A stretch of 51,646 nt of DNA from Anaerolineae bacterium (GTDB taxonomy: Bacteria > Chloroflexota > Anaerolineae > 4572-78 > J111), in assembly GCA_016931895.1 (NCBI GenBank), contig JAFGDY010000097.1, positions 1 through 51,646 of the forward strand, read 5' to 3'. Shown here piece by piece: positions 35,504-45,279 of this stretch (position 1 is the stretch's first letter; each line of letters opens with the position of its first letter). The translations under genes and the position numbers were made by a program. A model generated the notes under the pieces. It saw only the letters and a program-made list of their open reading frames with translations, searched no databases and was not told where the DNA came from.

Positions 35504-38500
35504 ATGAAAAATTCCTCTGTTTCTCGTTTTGGCAGGCGATACACCGAATCCGAAGAGATTGGGGCTGGGGGAGGAGGCCGGGTTTATAAGGCTTATGATA
35601 CGGTGCGGGCGGAATATGTGGCGGTGAAAGAGTTGAGCCGGCGCCACGTGGACTCGTCTGCGGCTGTGCTCCGGTTCAAAAATGAGTTCCGCATCATGTC
35701 GGAATTTCAGCACCCCAATATGGTGCGGGTGTTTGAGTTTGGCCTGAGCCACGATAATATCCCCTTTATGACCATGGAATTTGTGCCTGGCCACAATTTA
35801 TCGGCGCTGGCCAACCCTTCGGTGAAACAGGTGGTTGACATCTTGAGCCAGGTTTGCCAAACGCTGGCCGTGATTCATTCGCGGTTGTATGCCCATCGAG
35901 ACCTGAAGCCCAGCAATATCAAACTTTTAGACGACGGCTCCATTAAACTGCTTGATTACGGGCTAATGAGCCAGTTGGGCATTCCGGCCCCCGGCAAAAT
36001 TTCGGGCACGGTGTATTATTTGGCCCCGGAAGTTATTGTAGGGGGCGTTATTGATGAAAGCACCGACCTTTATTCCCTGGGCGTGATTGGTTACGAACTT
36101 TTGACCGGCGCCCGGCCTTTCACTGGCAACAGCGCAGAAATCTTACAAGGTCATCTCAAACAAAACCCGCCTGCCCCCATGACCCTTCGCCCCGATGTTC
36201 CCCCCTCTCTAAATAGCCTGGTGTTGAAACTGTTGGCCAAAGACAAACAGCAGCGTTATCGGAACAGCGCCGCTGTTTTGGAGGATTTACAGCTCATTAG
36301 CGGTAAGGGTGGGCTGATTGAAACAACGGGCCAAAAATATGGTTACTTATATAGCCGTAAATTAGTGGGTCGCACCAAAGAAATTGAATATTACCAAAAA
36401 TGTCTCCGGCAATTAAACCAGGGCCAAAGTACCTCCTTATTTATTGGCGCGCCGGCCGGAATGGGTAAAACAAGATTGCTCAATGAGATGAGAACCCTGG
36501 CCGAACTGGAGGGAGTGTCGCCGCTCTATCTCGGTGGCCAGCGGGCGGATGACCGCGTTTATGGTTGGACGGCCGGGTTGTTGCGGCAATTAGCCTCGCT
36601 TTCAACAGAACAAGAAATCCGCCAGTATGGTCAGGCCCTGGCCCGGGTTTCCGGTGAACTTCAGGGACCTGCGCCGGGTAATGGTAATGGCCAGCCGCTT
36701 TCTGACGAAAAAATCGTGGTGGCTGTGATCGCCTGGTTTGGGGCTGTTACTCAAAGAACACCCCTTATCTTGTTTCTTGACAACCTGCACTGGCTGGATT
36801 TAAAAAGCGGGCGGGTTTTGAACGAGTTGATTCGTAACCAAAACAAGCTCAGGATAGCCGTTGTTGGCGCTTTCAGAAATGACGAAGTGGAGAAAACATC
36901 GCCGCTCTGGCACACGCTTGAAGAAGGGTTGACCGAGTATCTGGAGTTGGCCCCCTTAACCGAACCCCTGGCCCGCACTTTGCTGGAGCAACTCCTTTAT
37001 CCAACGGCCATCTCCGCCGAATTTTCAACCTATATTTTCAACAACAGCGGCGGCAATGTTTTTGATGTATTGGAACTTTTACGGTATATGATTACCGCAG
37101 GACACCTGACCAAATCAGGCGGCCAATGGCAGGAGCCGGTGAATCTTGACACCCTTTCGCTGCCTAAAACGTTGGCCGATCGGTTGGCGCGCCGCCTGGA
37201 TAAGCTGAGTGACGAGGCCAGCTTACTGGCCGACGCAGCCTCTATCCTGGGTGACGAACTGAATCTGGAAAGCTGGCAGGCTGTTTCAAGTTATGCCGAG
37301 GACACCTTTTTCCGGGCTATTGATGATTTGCTGGCGCAGCAAATTGTGATCAAAACCAACGGCGATTATCAATTTGGGCACGACCGTATCCGGCACATCC
37401 TGTACAAAAACTTGTCAAAAGCACAGAAAAAGGATTATCATTTACGGGCGGCCAAGTTTTTTGAGGAGAAATTGCCGGAAAGCCAGCGCCGGCTTGTGCC
37501 TACCATTGCCCGGCATTTTGTGGCGGCGGAGTCCGGGGTTCAAGCAATTGACTATTCCCTGCAAACCGCCCGGGCCGCCGAGCAGAATGGAGCGGAATGG
37601 GAAGCCTTTGCCCATTACCAAAACGCTGCCCGTTTTTTGGAAACAGAGCCTACTTACCCAAACCGGCACGTCCTGTTATTGGAGATTTACGAAAAGGCTG
37701 CCCAATTCAGCAGCGCCGCCTGGATTGACGCGGCTACCTGCCTTAAATGGTTGCAACAGGCCATTGAATTTTATGCCCAAGAGCAGAACAGAGAGAAGGT
37801 ATTTGACCTATCCCTGGCTTATATTGTTACCTGCGCCATTACCAGCAACTACCAGGCGGCTCGTTACAAAATTGCGGCAGTGCTTCAGACTGGGCAGGTG
37901 GCCGCCGGGACAACGGCCTGGGCTATTTTGCATGGCGCAGGTGTTTGCCTGGTGGATTGGTACCAGGGTTATCAAAATGATTGTTTGGCGCATGCCGTGG
38001 CGGCCATTGATATTTTTGAAGCGCAACTGGAAACACTGCCGGCAGAGGTGTGGCCGGCCTATTCCTGGGCCTTGTTCTGGCGCGATAAAGCCAGGGCTTA
38101 CCTGGGCCAGCCCATTGACATGGCCAATATCGAAAAAATCCACCAATTGATGGTTGAAGGCAAATCGGACCAGACCATTTACTGGCATACCTTAACCGCA
38201 GTGGGGGCCAGGGCCGCTTTTACCGGCCGCTGGGCCGATTTGCTGGCCTGGAAACAATTGGCTTCCCAATTATCCCGGGAAATGGGCAAAATCTACTGGT
38301 TTGAGTGTTGGATTTCTCATTCTTACCTCTACGGCGCGCTTCAACATGGCGAATTGGCCCAATTAAAAAACCATATCGAAAGAGTCCGGGCCAGTCCCGA
38401 CCCCTATCAGGTGCGTTTGGCTTATCTATTCCAGGGCCGGTTAGACCTGATCCAGGGCCAGTACCAGGCCGCCGAAAAAAGCTTTCAACAGTTCCTCTGG

Positions 38501-39118
38501 TTGGAGGAAGAGAGCCAGGATAATTCTTACCTGGAAGGGTTTATTTACCTGGCCAAAACATACCTGGCCACCGGCCAGCTCGACCAGGCCGGGAGGTATA
38601 TTGAGCAGGGCGTGCCGTTAGCCGTCGCCGGAAATTATGAAAACCCCTTGTACCAACTTCAAATTTGGCTATTAAAGGCTGAATGGGCCATGGCCAAAGC
38701 CAATTATATCCAGGCAACCCAATACCTGGCCCTCAGTTTGGTGCTGGCCGAGTGGCTGGATAACCCTATCCAGACCGCTTTTATTCAGAAGATGTGGGGC
38801 GAGTTATGCCTTCGGCAAAAGGATTTTGAGCAGGCCAGGCAGCGGTTAGGCCAGGCCAGCGCTATTTTTCTATCGCTGGATAATAAATATCAGGCCGGAC
38901 AGGTGGTCAAAATTCTGGAGTCTTTGCCCCACCCGCCCTCCCTGGCTCCCAAACCGGCCAAAACTCTAGACAACCGTCAATTTACTGAAACCGGCTCAGA
39001 AGAAGGAAGCGATATCCGGTTAGAAGATAAGGTTATGGCTAAACTCAAAGAGTTAGCCAGAAAAACTCAACCTAAAGCCACAAGTAAGCCGTTAGAAGAA
39101 ACGGACACGGAGATATAG
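35504..39118 (+). CDS. Ser/Thr protein kinase-AAA ATPase-TPR signalling protein
   Basis: A 1204-residue protein. The N-terminal Hanks-type kinase (~10-270) has the Gly loop GAGGGGRVYKAYD, ATP-binding Lys K42, catalytic loop HRDLKPSN (Asp 133) and a Mg-binding DYG rather than DFG (Asp 151). An AAA_16-like ATPase follows (~290-560) with Walker A GAPAGMGKT (Lys 322) and Walker B LILFLDNLHWLD. The C-terminal ~550 residues are TPR-like helical repeats. The layout matches the N-terminal part of HstK-type proteins, in which such a module continues into GAF and histidine kinase domains. Here those lie in the next gene, 37 bp downstream. No membrane helix is visible, so it is cytoplasmic. Confidence 0.9.
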   Translation: MKNSSVSRFGRRYTESEEIGAGGGGRVYKAYDTVRAEYVAVKELSRRHVDSSAAVLRFKNEFRIMSEFQHPNMVRVFEFGLSHDNIPFMTMEFVPGHNLSALANPSVKQVVDILSQVCQTLAVIHSRLYAHRDLKPSNIKLLDDGSIKLLDYGLMSQLGIPAPGKISGTVYYLAPEVIVGGVIDESTDLYSLGVIGYELLTGARPFTGNSAEILQGHLKQNPPAPMTLRPDVPPSLNSLVLKLLAKDKQQRYRNSAAVLEDLQLISGKGGLIETTGQKYGYLYSRKLVGRTKEIEYYQKCLRQLNQGQSTSLFIGAPAGMGKTRLLNEMRTLAELEGVSPLYLGGQRADDRVYGWTAGLLRQLASLSTEQEIRQYGQALARVSGELQGPAPGNGNGQPLSDEKIVVAVIAWFGAVTQRTPLILFLDNLHWLDLKSGRVLNELIRNQNKLRIAVVGAFRNDEVEKTSPLWHTLEEGLTEYLELAPLTEPLARTLLEQLLYPTAISAEFSTYIFNNSGGNVFDVLELLRYMITAGHLTKSGGQWQEPVNLDTLSLPKTLADRLARRLDKLSDEASLLADAASILGDELNLESWQAVSSYAEDTFFRAIDDLLAQQIVIKTNGDYQFGHDRIRHILYKNLSKAQKKDYHLRAAKFFEEKLPESQRRLVPTIARHFVAAESGVQAIDYSLQTARAAEQNGAEWEAFAHYQNAARFLETEPTYPNRHVLLLEIYEKAAQFSSAAWIDAATCLKWLQQAIEFYAQEQNREKVFDLSLAYIVTCAITSNYQAARYKIAAVLQTGQVAAGTTAWAILHGAGVCLVDWYQGYQNDCLAHAVAAIDIFEAQLETLPAEVWPAYSWALFWRDKARAYLGQPIDMANIEKIHQLMVEGKSDQTIYWHTLTAVGARAAFTGRWADLLAWKQLASQLSREMGKIYWFECWISHSYLYGALQHGELAQLKNHIERVRASPDPYQVRLAYLFQGRLDLIQGQYQAAEKSFQQFLWLEEESQDNSYLEGFIYLAKTYLATGQLDQAGRYIEQGVPLAVAGNYENPLYQLQIWLLKAEWAMAKANYIQATQYLALSLVLAEWLDNPIQTAFIQKMWGELCLRQKDFEQARQRLGQASAIFLSLDNKYQAGQVVKILESLPHPPSLAPKPAKTLDNRQFTETGSEEGSDIRLEDKVMAKLKELARKTQPKATSKPLEETDTEI

Positions 39119-39155
39119 GGGGCTATTCAAAATAGAATTATTAAGGTCTCGTATC

Positions 39156-41564
39156 ATGAAAGAGTTAGTTCAATTAGAAGGCGATAAAATCATCAAAAAA
39201 ATTTCCCTGCAAAAGAGCCGGTATAGCCTGGGTAGAGACCTGGAAAATGACCTGGTTTTTGACGGGGCCAAGGTATCGCGGGTGCATGCGTTGCTGGTTG
39301 AAGATGGGGATACTTATTGTATTGTTGATCAAGATTCCAAAAATCACGTTTTTGTTAATGGGGAGCGAGTGAAAAAGAAACGTTTGACCTCCGGTGACAA
39401 AATAGATTTATCCCAGGACATCTCGCTGGTTTATTTGATTGAAAACGAGGTTGACGAAAAATTTACCCACATCTTGAATCGGGTGTGGGAGATTGTGGAC
39501 AAGCAGGACTTTTTGCGGCTCAAAGAAGTTACGGACCGAATCATTTCTTTAGACAGTTTGGAAGATATTTTGGACATTATCCTGGCCAATGTTATTCGTT
39601 TGGTAAACGCCGAACGGGGTTTTATTGTTTTAACAGATGAGCAAGGAAAGATTCAAACAAAGACCAGTGTCAGCCATCATCTTTCTTTGCAGGATAAAGA
39701 TCCGCACCAGGCTGTTTTTGCCCGTTCAATTGTGCAACAAGCCATTCAAAGCAGAGAAAATGTATTCTTGTTAAACACCGAGGAAGAGGCAGATCATCTT
39801 TCTGACAGTATCCTTGAACTCGATCTCAGATCGGTGATGTGCGCGCCTCTTATTTTTGGCAACCAGTTGGTTGGCCTCTTGTATGTGGATTCCAGCTCCC
39901 GGGTGGCCGATTTTAACGAAGTTGATCAATTTGTTTTTGCCACGCTCTCGGATTATGCGGCTATTGCCATAAAAAATGCCAAGCTGTATAACCAGGTGCA
40001 GCGGTCCAACCAAGAATTGCGGGCCGAGATTGAAGAATCTGAAGCGCGGTATCGCCAGGTGGTTGAGTTTTCGCCGGAAGCCATAGCCGTTCACAGTGAA
40101 GGGAAAATTCTGTTTGTGAATCCGGCCGCAGTGAAATTATTGGGGGCGGAAAAACCTGAAAACCTGATCGGTACGCCGGTTTTTGAACGGGTGCATCCTG
40201 ATTTCCGGGACGTGGTGGTTGAACGAATCCGGATGGAGAATGAAGGTTATGCGGTTCCTCCCCTGGAAGAAAGATTCTTGAAGCTAGATGGCACCCCCGT
40301 TGAAGTTGAGGTTATTGGCGTGCCGTTTGTTTTTAGAGGCCGGCCGGCCTCCCTGGTTATCTTTCGGGATATTTCCCAGCGTAAGCGGATGGAACAGGAG
40401 TTGCTCCGGGCGCAAAAATTGGAATCGGTCGGCGTGTTGGCCGGAGGTATTGCGCATGATTTCAACAACATTCTCCAGGTTATTCGGGGCAATGCCTTAA
40501 TGGCCAAAGTCAACATGGACGACAAAGAGAATATGGAGCTGTGTTTAACCGCTATCGAAAAGGCCGTGTCTCATGCCGTCAGCCTCACCTCACAACTGCT
40601 GACGTTTTCTAAGGGCGGCACCCCGGTGACCAAAGCCACCTCCCTGGAGTCTCTTATCGAAGAATCGGCTGGTTTTGCCTTGCGCGGCAGTAACGTGGCT
40701 TACACCCTTGATTTTGCCGAGGATTTATATTTTGCCGAAGTAGACAGCGATCAGATCAACCAGGTTATTCATAACCTGGTGCTCAATGCCGACCAGGCCA
40801 TGCCCGCCGGAGGAACCGTTACCATTTCGGCTTCTAATTACGTGGTCAGCAACACTCAACCTGACCCGCGCGGCCTCAAAGAGGGCCGCTATGTTAAAAT
40901 TTCGGTTAAAGACCAGGGAGTGGGCATGTCTGAGGAAACTCTGGAAAGAATTTTTGATCCCTACTTTACCACCAAAGAAGAAGGCAGTGGTTTGGGATTG
41001 GCCTCTTGTTATTCCATTGTGACCAAACATGGGGGCATTATTGAGGCGGAGTCTGAGGAAGGAAAAGGTTCTATTTTTACCCTGTATATCCCCGCTTCGG
41101 GCAAACAGCCGGAAAAGAAAGAGGCAACGGGCTGCGCCGGCACCTTGGCCGGTAAAATATTGCTCATGGACGATGAGGATACGGTGCGGGATACGGCCGG
41201 CAGAATGTTACAACGAATAGGCTGTGCGGTTGAAACTGCGGCAGACGGGGTAGAAGCCATTGAACGCTATTTGCAGGCCAAAGAGTCCGGCGAGCCGTTT
41301 GATTTGGTTATCTTTGATTTGACCATCCCCGGCGGCATGGGCGGGCGCGAAACAATAGCCAGGCTGAGAGAGCACGACCCGCAGCTTAAGGCCATTGTGG
41401 CCAGTGGCTATAGCAACGATCCCGTTATGGCCAGCCCGGAACAGTATGGCTTCCAGGGCGTCATTTCTAAACCGTTCAATGTGGAAGAGTTAGCCAGAGT
41501 GATAGAAAAAGCATTATCATCCCCTACGGCGCAACCGGTGTCAATGCCAGGGGTAGCTCGTTAA
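39156..41564 (+). CDS. FHA-GAF-PAS hybrid histidine kinase with receiver domain
   Basis: An 802-residue cytoplasmic hybrid sensor kinase. Domain order: FHA (~18-92; GRDLENDLVFD, SRVHALL, HVFVNGERV), GAF (~125-280), PAS (~290-410; RYRQVVEFSPEAIAV), HisKA with phospho-acceptor His H434 in GIAHDFNN, HATPase_c (N box HNLVLNADQAM, G boxes DQGVGM and GSGLGLA), and a C-terminal receiver (~670-790) with phospho-Asp D721. FHA binds phosphothreonine, so the upstream Ser/Thr kinase is a natural input. The gene is 37 bp after the kinase gene, probably in one transcript. Its last 41 bases overlap the convergent DUF4340 gene. Confidence 0.92.
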   Translation: MKELVQLEGDKIIKKISLQKSRYSLGRDLENDLVFDGAKVSRVHALLVEDGDTYCIVDQDSKNHVFVNGERVKKKRLTSGDKIDLSQDISLVYLIENEVDEKFTHILNRVWEIVDKQDFLRLKEVTDRIISLDSLEDILDIILANVIRLVNAERGFIVLTDEQGKIQTKTSVSHHLSLQDKDPHQAVFARSIVQQAIQSRENVFLLNTEEEADHLSDSILELDLRSVMCAPLIFGNQLVGLLYVDSSSRVADFNEVDQFVFATLSDYAAIAIKNAKLYNQVQRSNQELRAEIEESEARYRQVVEFSPEAIAVHSEGKILFVNPAAVKLLGAEKPENLIGTPVFERVHPDFRDVVVERIRMENEGYAVPPLEERFLKLDGTPVEVEVIGVPFVFRGRPASLVIFRDISQRKRMEQELLRAQKLESVGVLAGGIAHDFNNILQVIRGNALMAKVNMDDKENMELCLTAIEKAVSHAVSLTSQLLTFSKGGTPVTKATSLESLIEESAGFALRGSNVAYTLDFAEDLYFAEVDSDQINQVIHNLVLNADQAMPAGGTVTISASNYVVSNTQPDPRGLKEGRYVKISVKDQGVGMSEETLERIFDPYFTTKEEGSGLGLASCYSIVTKHGGIIEAESEEGKGSIFTLYIPASGKQPEKKEATGCAGTLAGKILLMDDEDTVRDTAGRMLQRIGCAVETAADGVEAIERYLQAKESGEPFDLVIFDLTIPGGMGGRETIARLREHDPQLKAIVASGYSNDPVMASPEQYGFQGVISKPFNVEELARVIEKALSSPTAQPVSMPGVAR

Positions 41565-42090
41565 GCAGGCGATGCAGTTCATTAATGGCAAAGCTAAATA
41601 CCAAATAGACTGTCTGCTCGTCTCCGGCCAGGCGCAGGTAACGATTGTCTTTGACCGGCGTTTCATGGCCGGTGTAGAGAATGATTTTTTGTCCGTTTGA
41701 GATAATGAGCGTAACAGTTAACTGGGGCGGGTTAAGGCCGTATTGGGCCAGGTTGGTGACATGGGTGATAACCCGGCTGGGTTTTAAATACCCCAGCCGC
41801 GTTACCGCGCCATTAACCCGAACCTGATCAATCGCTTCCGCCGGAACCGGCGTTGGTGCTAACATCTCCCACTCTTGGGTGAGGGTTTCATCGGTCCGGG
41901 CAAAGTGGGCTGTCCCTTGCGGGCCTTCAATTTCCAGGGCCACAAGGTCGTATTCGCCGTACTCCGGGCCGTAAATGGTGGGGTCGGTTGGCCCCGCCTC
42001 ATCATCATTTCCCCTGATTTCAAAAAAGTAGATATAGCTTGCCAAAGCAACCAATAAAATAATCAGGCCTATTGTGGTTTTAAAGTTCAT
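41524..42090 (-). CDS. DUF4340 protein, last gene of a Gld-type ABC operon
   Basis: A 188-residue protein starting at ATG 42090, which overlaps the stop of the GldG-like gene by four bases (ATGA). The frame is open to 42291 but that part is a shadow of the upstream gene. One N-terminal membrane helix (TIGLIILLVALASYIYFF) is followed by a beta-rich extracytoplasmic domain, with DLVALEIEGPQGTAHFAR and the duplicated-looking VTRLGYLKPSRVI. DUF4340 proteins are commonly found beside GldG-like proteins. The 3' end overlaps the convergent hybrid kinase by 41 bp. Confidence 0.75.
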   Translation of the reverse strand: MNFKTTIGLIILLVALASYIYFFEIRGNDDEAGPTDPTIYGPEYGEYDLVALEIEGPQGTAHFARTDETLTQEWEMLAPTPVPAEAIDQVRVNGAVTRLGYLKPSRVITHVTNLAQYGLNPPQLTVTLIISNGQKIILYTGHETPVKDNRYLRLAGDEQTVYLVFSFAINELHRLLNELPLALTPVAP

Positions 42091-43658
42091 CGTCGTTTCC
42101 ACCAGAGGCCCAGCCCGGCTATTAATACGGCCAGGGGGATGATAATGAGCGTGGTCAAGATGGTGACGGTAATTTGCATGGAGGTGAGGAACAGATTGCG
42201 ATTGGTGGGCGATTTGGGCCGAATGGAAATCAGGTCTTCCTCCTCGGCCAGCCAATCCACCGTATTGACGAATAGGTCCAGATTGGCCCACTGCGGCGAG
42301 GCGTTTTGGTTGGTCACAAATCCGGCATCGCCAAACACGGCCAGCCTGACCCCATTCTCAATGTCTTCGGCGGCTGCGGCCAGGTGCAGGGGGCCGACCA
42401 GGTCAACGTCTGGAGTGTACTCAGGTTGGGCCGTTTCTAAGTCTGTTTCTGCCCAACTGCCCGCGCTGGTGGACAGAAGCGGCCAGGTTATTTTGCCAAT
42501 GCCCTCTATTGGCGTTATGGTAATTGACCGGGCCATGGGATAGAAGGATTGAAAACCGTTCAGGCTGCGGGTAATTTCGTGATAGGGGTATTGGTAAATC
42601 AGCGGCGCAATGATTTGCGGCACCAGCCCGTCCGGCCCTAACGTAACCAGAGAATAATTGGCGTCTTCTATTACAAAATCATTGCCCAGGGCCAGGCCGT
42701 AAGTTTTCAACATTCCGGCCAACGGCGCCGGCTCCAGGGGGTCAACCAAAAGCATCAGCTTGCCGCCGGCGGTCAACCAATCCTCAACAAGTTTAACTTC
42801 CGTATTTAACAGTTCGCGGTCGGCGCCGGCCAGAACCAGCACGGTGGCATCGGCGGGAATGGTTTCGCTGGCGGCCAGGTTAAGGGTTTCAACCCGGTAA
42901 CCTTCCTGTTCCAGGGCCTGTTTGACCTGGCTGTAACCCTCTTCCGCGCCGTCGTTAAGGCTGTGCTCGCCGTGGCCGGTGATAAAATAAACGTTTCGGT
43001 CTGCATTGTTGGTTACCCGGACCAGGCCGCTGGTAATAGATTGCTCGTCTACGCCGGAAGTCTCGTACCGATTATCGCCGCTGACAAATACCAACCCGTA
43101 GTTGCTGAGTTCGTATTTTTCGGCCAGAATTGGCTCTATCTCGGGGTCGTGAAATTCAACCAGCAAACGGTCGCTGTAATGACGATAACGTTCCAGGTAA
43201 TCATTGGCCAGCTTCAGGCGCGGGTCGCTGTTTTGAAAAAAGCCAATCACTTCTACCGGGCGATCCAATTGCTGCAAAATTTGCATGGTCTGTTCAGACA
43301 GGGTAAATTGGCCGGTTTCGGTCAGGTCGTATTCCCATTCATACTTAACAACCAGAAAATTGATCAATCCCAAAATGCCGATAAAGGCGAGGCTTTTGAC
43401 CGCGGCGTTGGAGGCATATTTAACCTGTCGCCCGGTCAAGGCGGCGCGAATGGCCTCAGGGCGCAAAAATGCGGCGGTCAACAATAGCGCCGCGCCAATA
43501 CCAGCTCCAATTTGGGTTTGCGCCGCCCAGGCCGGGTTCAGAAAGTAGGTGATGCCGCTGCCAATTAAAACCAGTAAACCCACCAGGGCAATCACCCCGG
43601 CATAAGCGCGAAGCGAGTAGCTGTTTGGGGGTGAAGCTTTTTCGGCCATTATCGCCAT
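42087..43658 (-). CDS. GldG-like auxiliary protein of an ABC exporter
   Basis: A 523-residue membrane protein of the GldG/ABC_transp_aux family. It has three N-terminal helices, a large extracytoplasmic domain (~115-480) with YDLTETGQFTLSEQTMQIL and FITGHGEHSLNDGAEEGYSQVK, and a single C-terminal helix with a short basic end. It overlaps the permease gene by 10 bp and the DUF4340 gene by 4 bp. In Bacteroidota the Gld transporter supports gliding; elsewhere, including here, the cargo is unknown. Confidence 0.85.
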   Translation of the reverse strand: MAIMAEKASPPNSYSLRAYAGVIALVGLLVLIGSGITYFLNPAWAAQTQIGAGIGAALLLTAAFLRPEAIRAALTGRQVKYASNAAVKSLAFIGILGLINFLVVKYEWEYDLTETGQFTLSEQTMQILQQLDRPVEVIGFFQNSDPRLKLANDYLERYRHYSDRLLVEFHDPEIEPILAEKYELSNYGLVFVSGDNRYETSGVDEQSITSGLVRVTNNADRNVYFITGHGEHSLNDGAEEGYSQVKQALEQEGYRVETLNLAASETIPADATVLVLAGADRELLNTEVKLVEDWLTAGGKLMLLVDPLEPAPLAGMLKTYGLALGNDFVIEDANYSLVTLGPDGLVPQIIAPLIYQYPYHEITRSLNGFQSFYPMARSITITPIEGIGKITWPLLSTSAGSWAETDLETAQPEYTPDVDLVGPLHLAAAAEDIENGVRLAVFGDAGFVTNQNASPQWANLDLFVNTVDWLAEEEDLISIRPKSPTNRNLFLTSMQITVTILTTLIIIPLAVLIAGLGLWWKRR

Positions 43659-44356
43659 CTCCTCATTTCCAGCACCCGGGTGGCCAAAAAGAGCGAGGCC
43701 GCCGTAACGCTGAGAAAATAGACGATATTGGTAGAGGTGATTAGGCCCAGCAGAAAGTCAAAAAAGTGCTGCTGAAGTGAGAGGTATTCAAGCAGGCTGC
43801 CCAGGAAACCCGGGAAGGTATTGCCCAGGCCGCCGGCCAGCCAAAACGTCAACCCCAACGCCACCCCCAAAACCGCGGCCACAATTTGATTGGCCGACAT
43901 GGCCGAGGTAAGCATACCAAAGCCAAGCAGAACCGCGCCCAGCAAAATCACGCCCAAATAGCCGGAAAACGTGACCGGCAGGTCGGGATTGCCGTAGCGG
44001 GTCAACAGAAAAAGATAGTACAGCGTGGGGGTCAGCATGGCCAGAAAAAAGAGAAAAGCGGCCAGGAATTTGCCTACCACCACCTCCCCATCGCGCACGG
44101 GGGCGGTTAATAGCAACTCCAGCGTGCCCGACCGCGCTTCTTCGGAGAGCAAGCGCATGGTCAGGATGGGGGCGACAAATAACAGAACAATGCTGATCAC
44201 CTGAAAAACCTGGCCGAGGGTAGCCACTCCGCCCAGGACCACCGTAAAAACAAAGAATAAGCCGGTGATAAATAAAAAAGCCGCTCCCACCACGTAGGCC
44301 ACAGGCGAAACAAAAAAAGCGGCCAGTTCGCGTTTGGCCACAACCAAAGTATTCAT
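43649..44356 (-). CDS. ABC-2 type permease (GldF-like)
   Basis: A 235-residue permease with six membrane helices. I chose ATG 44356 (MNTLVVAKRELAAFF), which overlaps the ATPase stop by four bases. It has the ABC-2 pattern RELAAFFVSPVAYV and LLLTAPVRDGEVVVGKFLAAF. It forms the membrane channel with the ATPase encoded directly upstream. The upstream frame extension to 44440 is the shadow of the ATPase gene. Confidence 0.88.
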   Translation of the reverse strand: MNTLVVAKRELAAFFVSPVAYVVGAAFLFITGLFFVFTVVLGGVATLGQVFQVISIVLLFVAPILTMRLLSEEARSGTLELLLTAPVRDGEVVVGKFLAAFLFFLAMLTPTLYYLFLLTRYGNPDLPVTFSGYLGVILLGAVLLGFGMLTSAMSANQIVAAVLGVALGLTFWLAGGLGNTFPGFLGSLLEYLSLQQHFFDFLLGLITSTNIVYFLSVTAASLFLATRVLEMRRWR

Positions 44357-45279
44357 TGTTTGAGTTCCTGGTCGGCGGTGAGTTGCAGAAAAATATCTTC
44401 CAGGCTGGCGCTGATGGCGCGTAATTCCAGCAGACCCCACCCGTTTTCAACCACCCGTTGGGCAATGGCCGGGCGACAGTCAAGGCCCCTTACACATTCC
44501 AACTCAAACTCGCCGGGTTCTATCTGGCTGGCCTGGCTCACCTCCGGCAGAGATTTTAATATCTCCACAGCATTGTTTGGCGCGGTCACGGTTTTAAGCC
44601 TGATTCTTTCGCCGCCCTCTAACCGGGCGACCAGGCCGGCAGGCGTATCTTCGGCCACAATCTGGCCTTTGTTGATGATGAGCACCCGGTTACAAATCTG
44701 CTCTACTTCCGAGAGGATGTGGGTGCTCAAAATAACGGTGTGGTTGGCGCCCAAAGCCCTGATCAACTTACGCACTTCGATGATTTGTTTGGGGTCCAGG
44801 CCAATGGTCGGCTCGTCCAGGATCAGCACTTCGGGGTCGTGGACAATGGCCTGGGCAATGCCTACCCGCTGGCGCATTCCTTTGGAGAGTTTGCCGATCA
44901 ACACGTTACAGTGATGCCCCAGGTCTACCTTTTCCAGCGCCTCTTTCACCTGCCGGCCCCGGCCATTTACTTTACGCAAAGCGGCCACGTAATCCAGATA
45001 ATCTCCCACCGTCATGTCCTGGTAAAGCGGCACCGATTCCGGCAAATAGCCAATCCGTTTGCGCACCTCCAAACTGTGATAAAAAACGTCAAAACCATTG
45101 ATGGAGGCTGTGCCGGTAGAGGGGGGCATATAGGCCGTTAAGATACGCATGGTGGTGGTTTTCCCTGCGCCGTTTGGACCCAGAAAACCTAAGATCTCGC
45201 CCGGGTTAACGTGAAAACTGACGTTTTGAATGGCGGCCCGCGGGCCGTAATACTTGGTGAGGTTGTCGGCTTGAATCAT
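44353..45279 (-). CDS. ABC transporter ATP-binding protein (GldA-like)
   Basis: A 308-residue ATPase. ATG 45279 gives the usual MIQADNLTKYYG beginning; a CAGGAG motif lies 15 bases upstream, a little far. Walker A is GPNGAGKTT, the signature is LSKGMRQRV, Walker B is VLILDEPTIGLD, and the switch His is in ILSTHILSEVEQ. A C-terminal ~90-residue regulatory domain follows. It powers the permease and GldG-like subunit encoded next in the operon. This is the first gene of the operon ATPase-permease-GldG-DUF4340. Confidence 0.92.
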   Translation of the reverse strand: MIQADNLTKYYGPRAAIQNVSFHVNPGEILGFLGPNGAGKTTTMRILTAYMPPSTGTASINGFDVFYHSLEVRKRIGYLPESVPLYQDMTVGDYLDYVAALRKVNGRGRQVKEALEKVDLGHHCNVLIGKLSKGMRQRVGIAQAIVHDPEVLILDEPTIGLDPKQIIEVRKLIRALGANHTVILSTHILSEVEQICNRVLIINKGQIVAEDTPAGLVARLEGGERIRLKTVTAPNNAVEILKSLPEVSQASQIEPGEFELECVRGLDCRPAIAQRVVENGWGLLELRAISASLEDIFLQLTADQELKQ

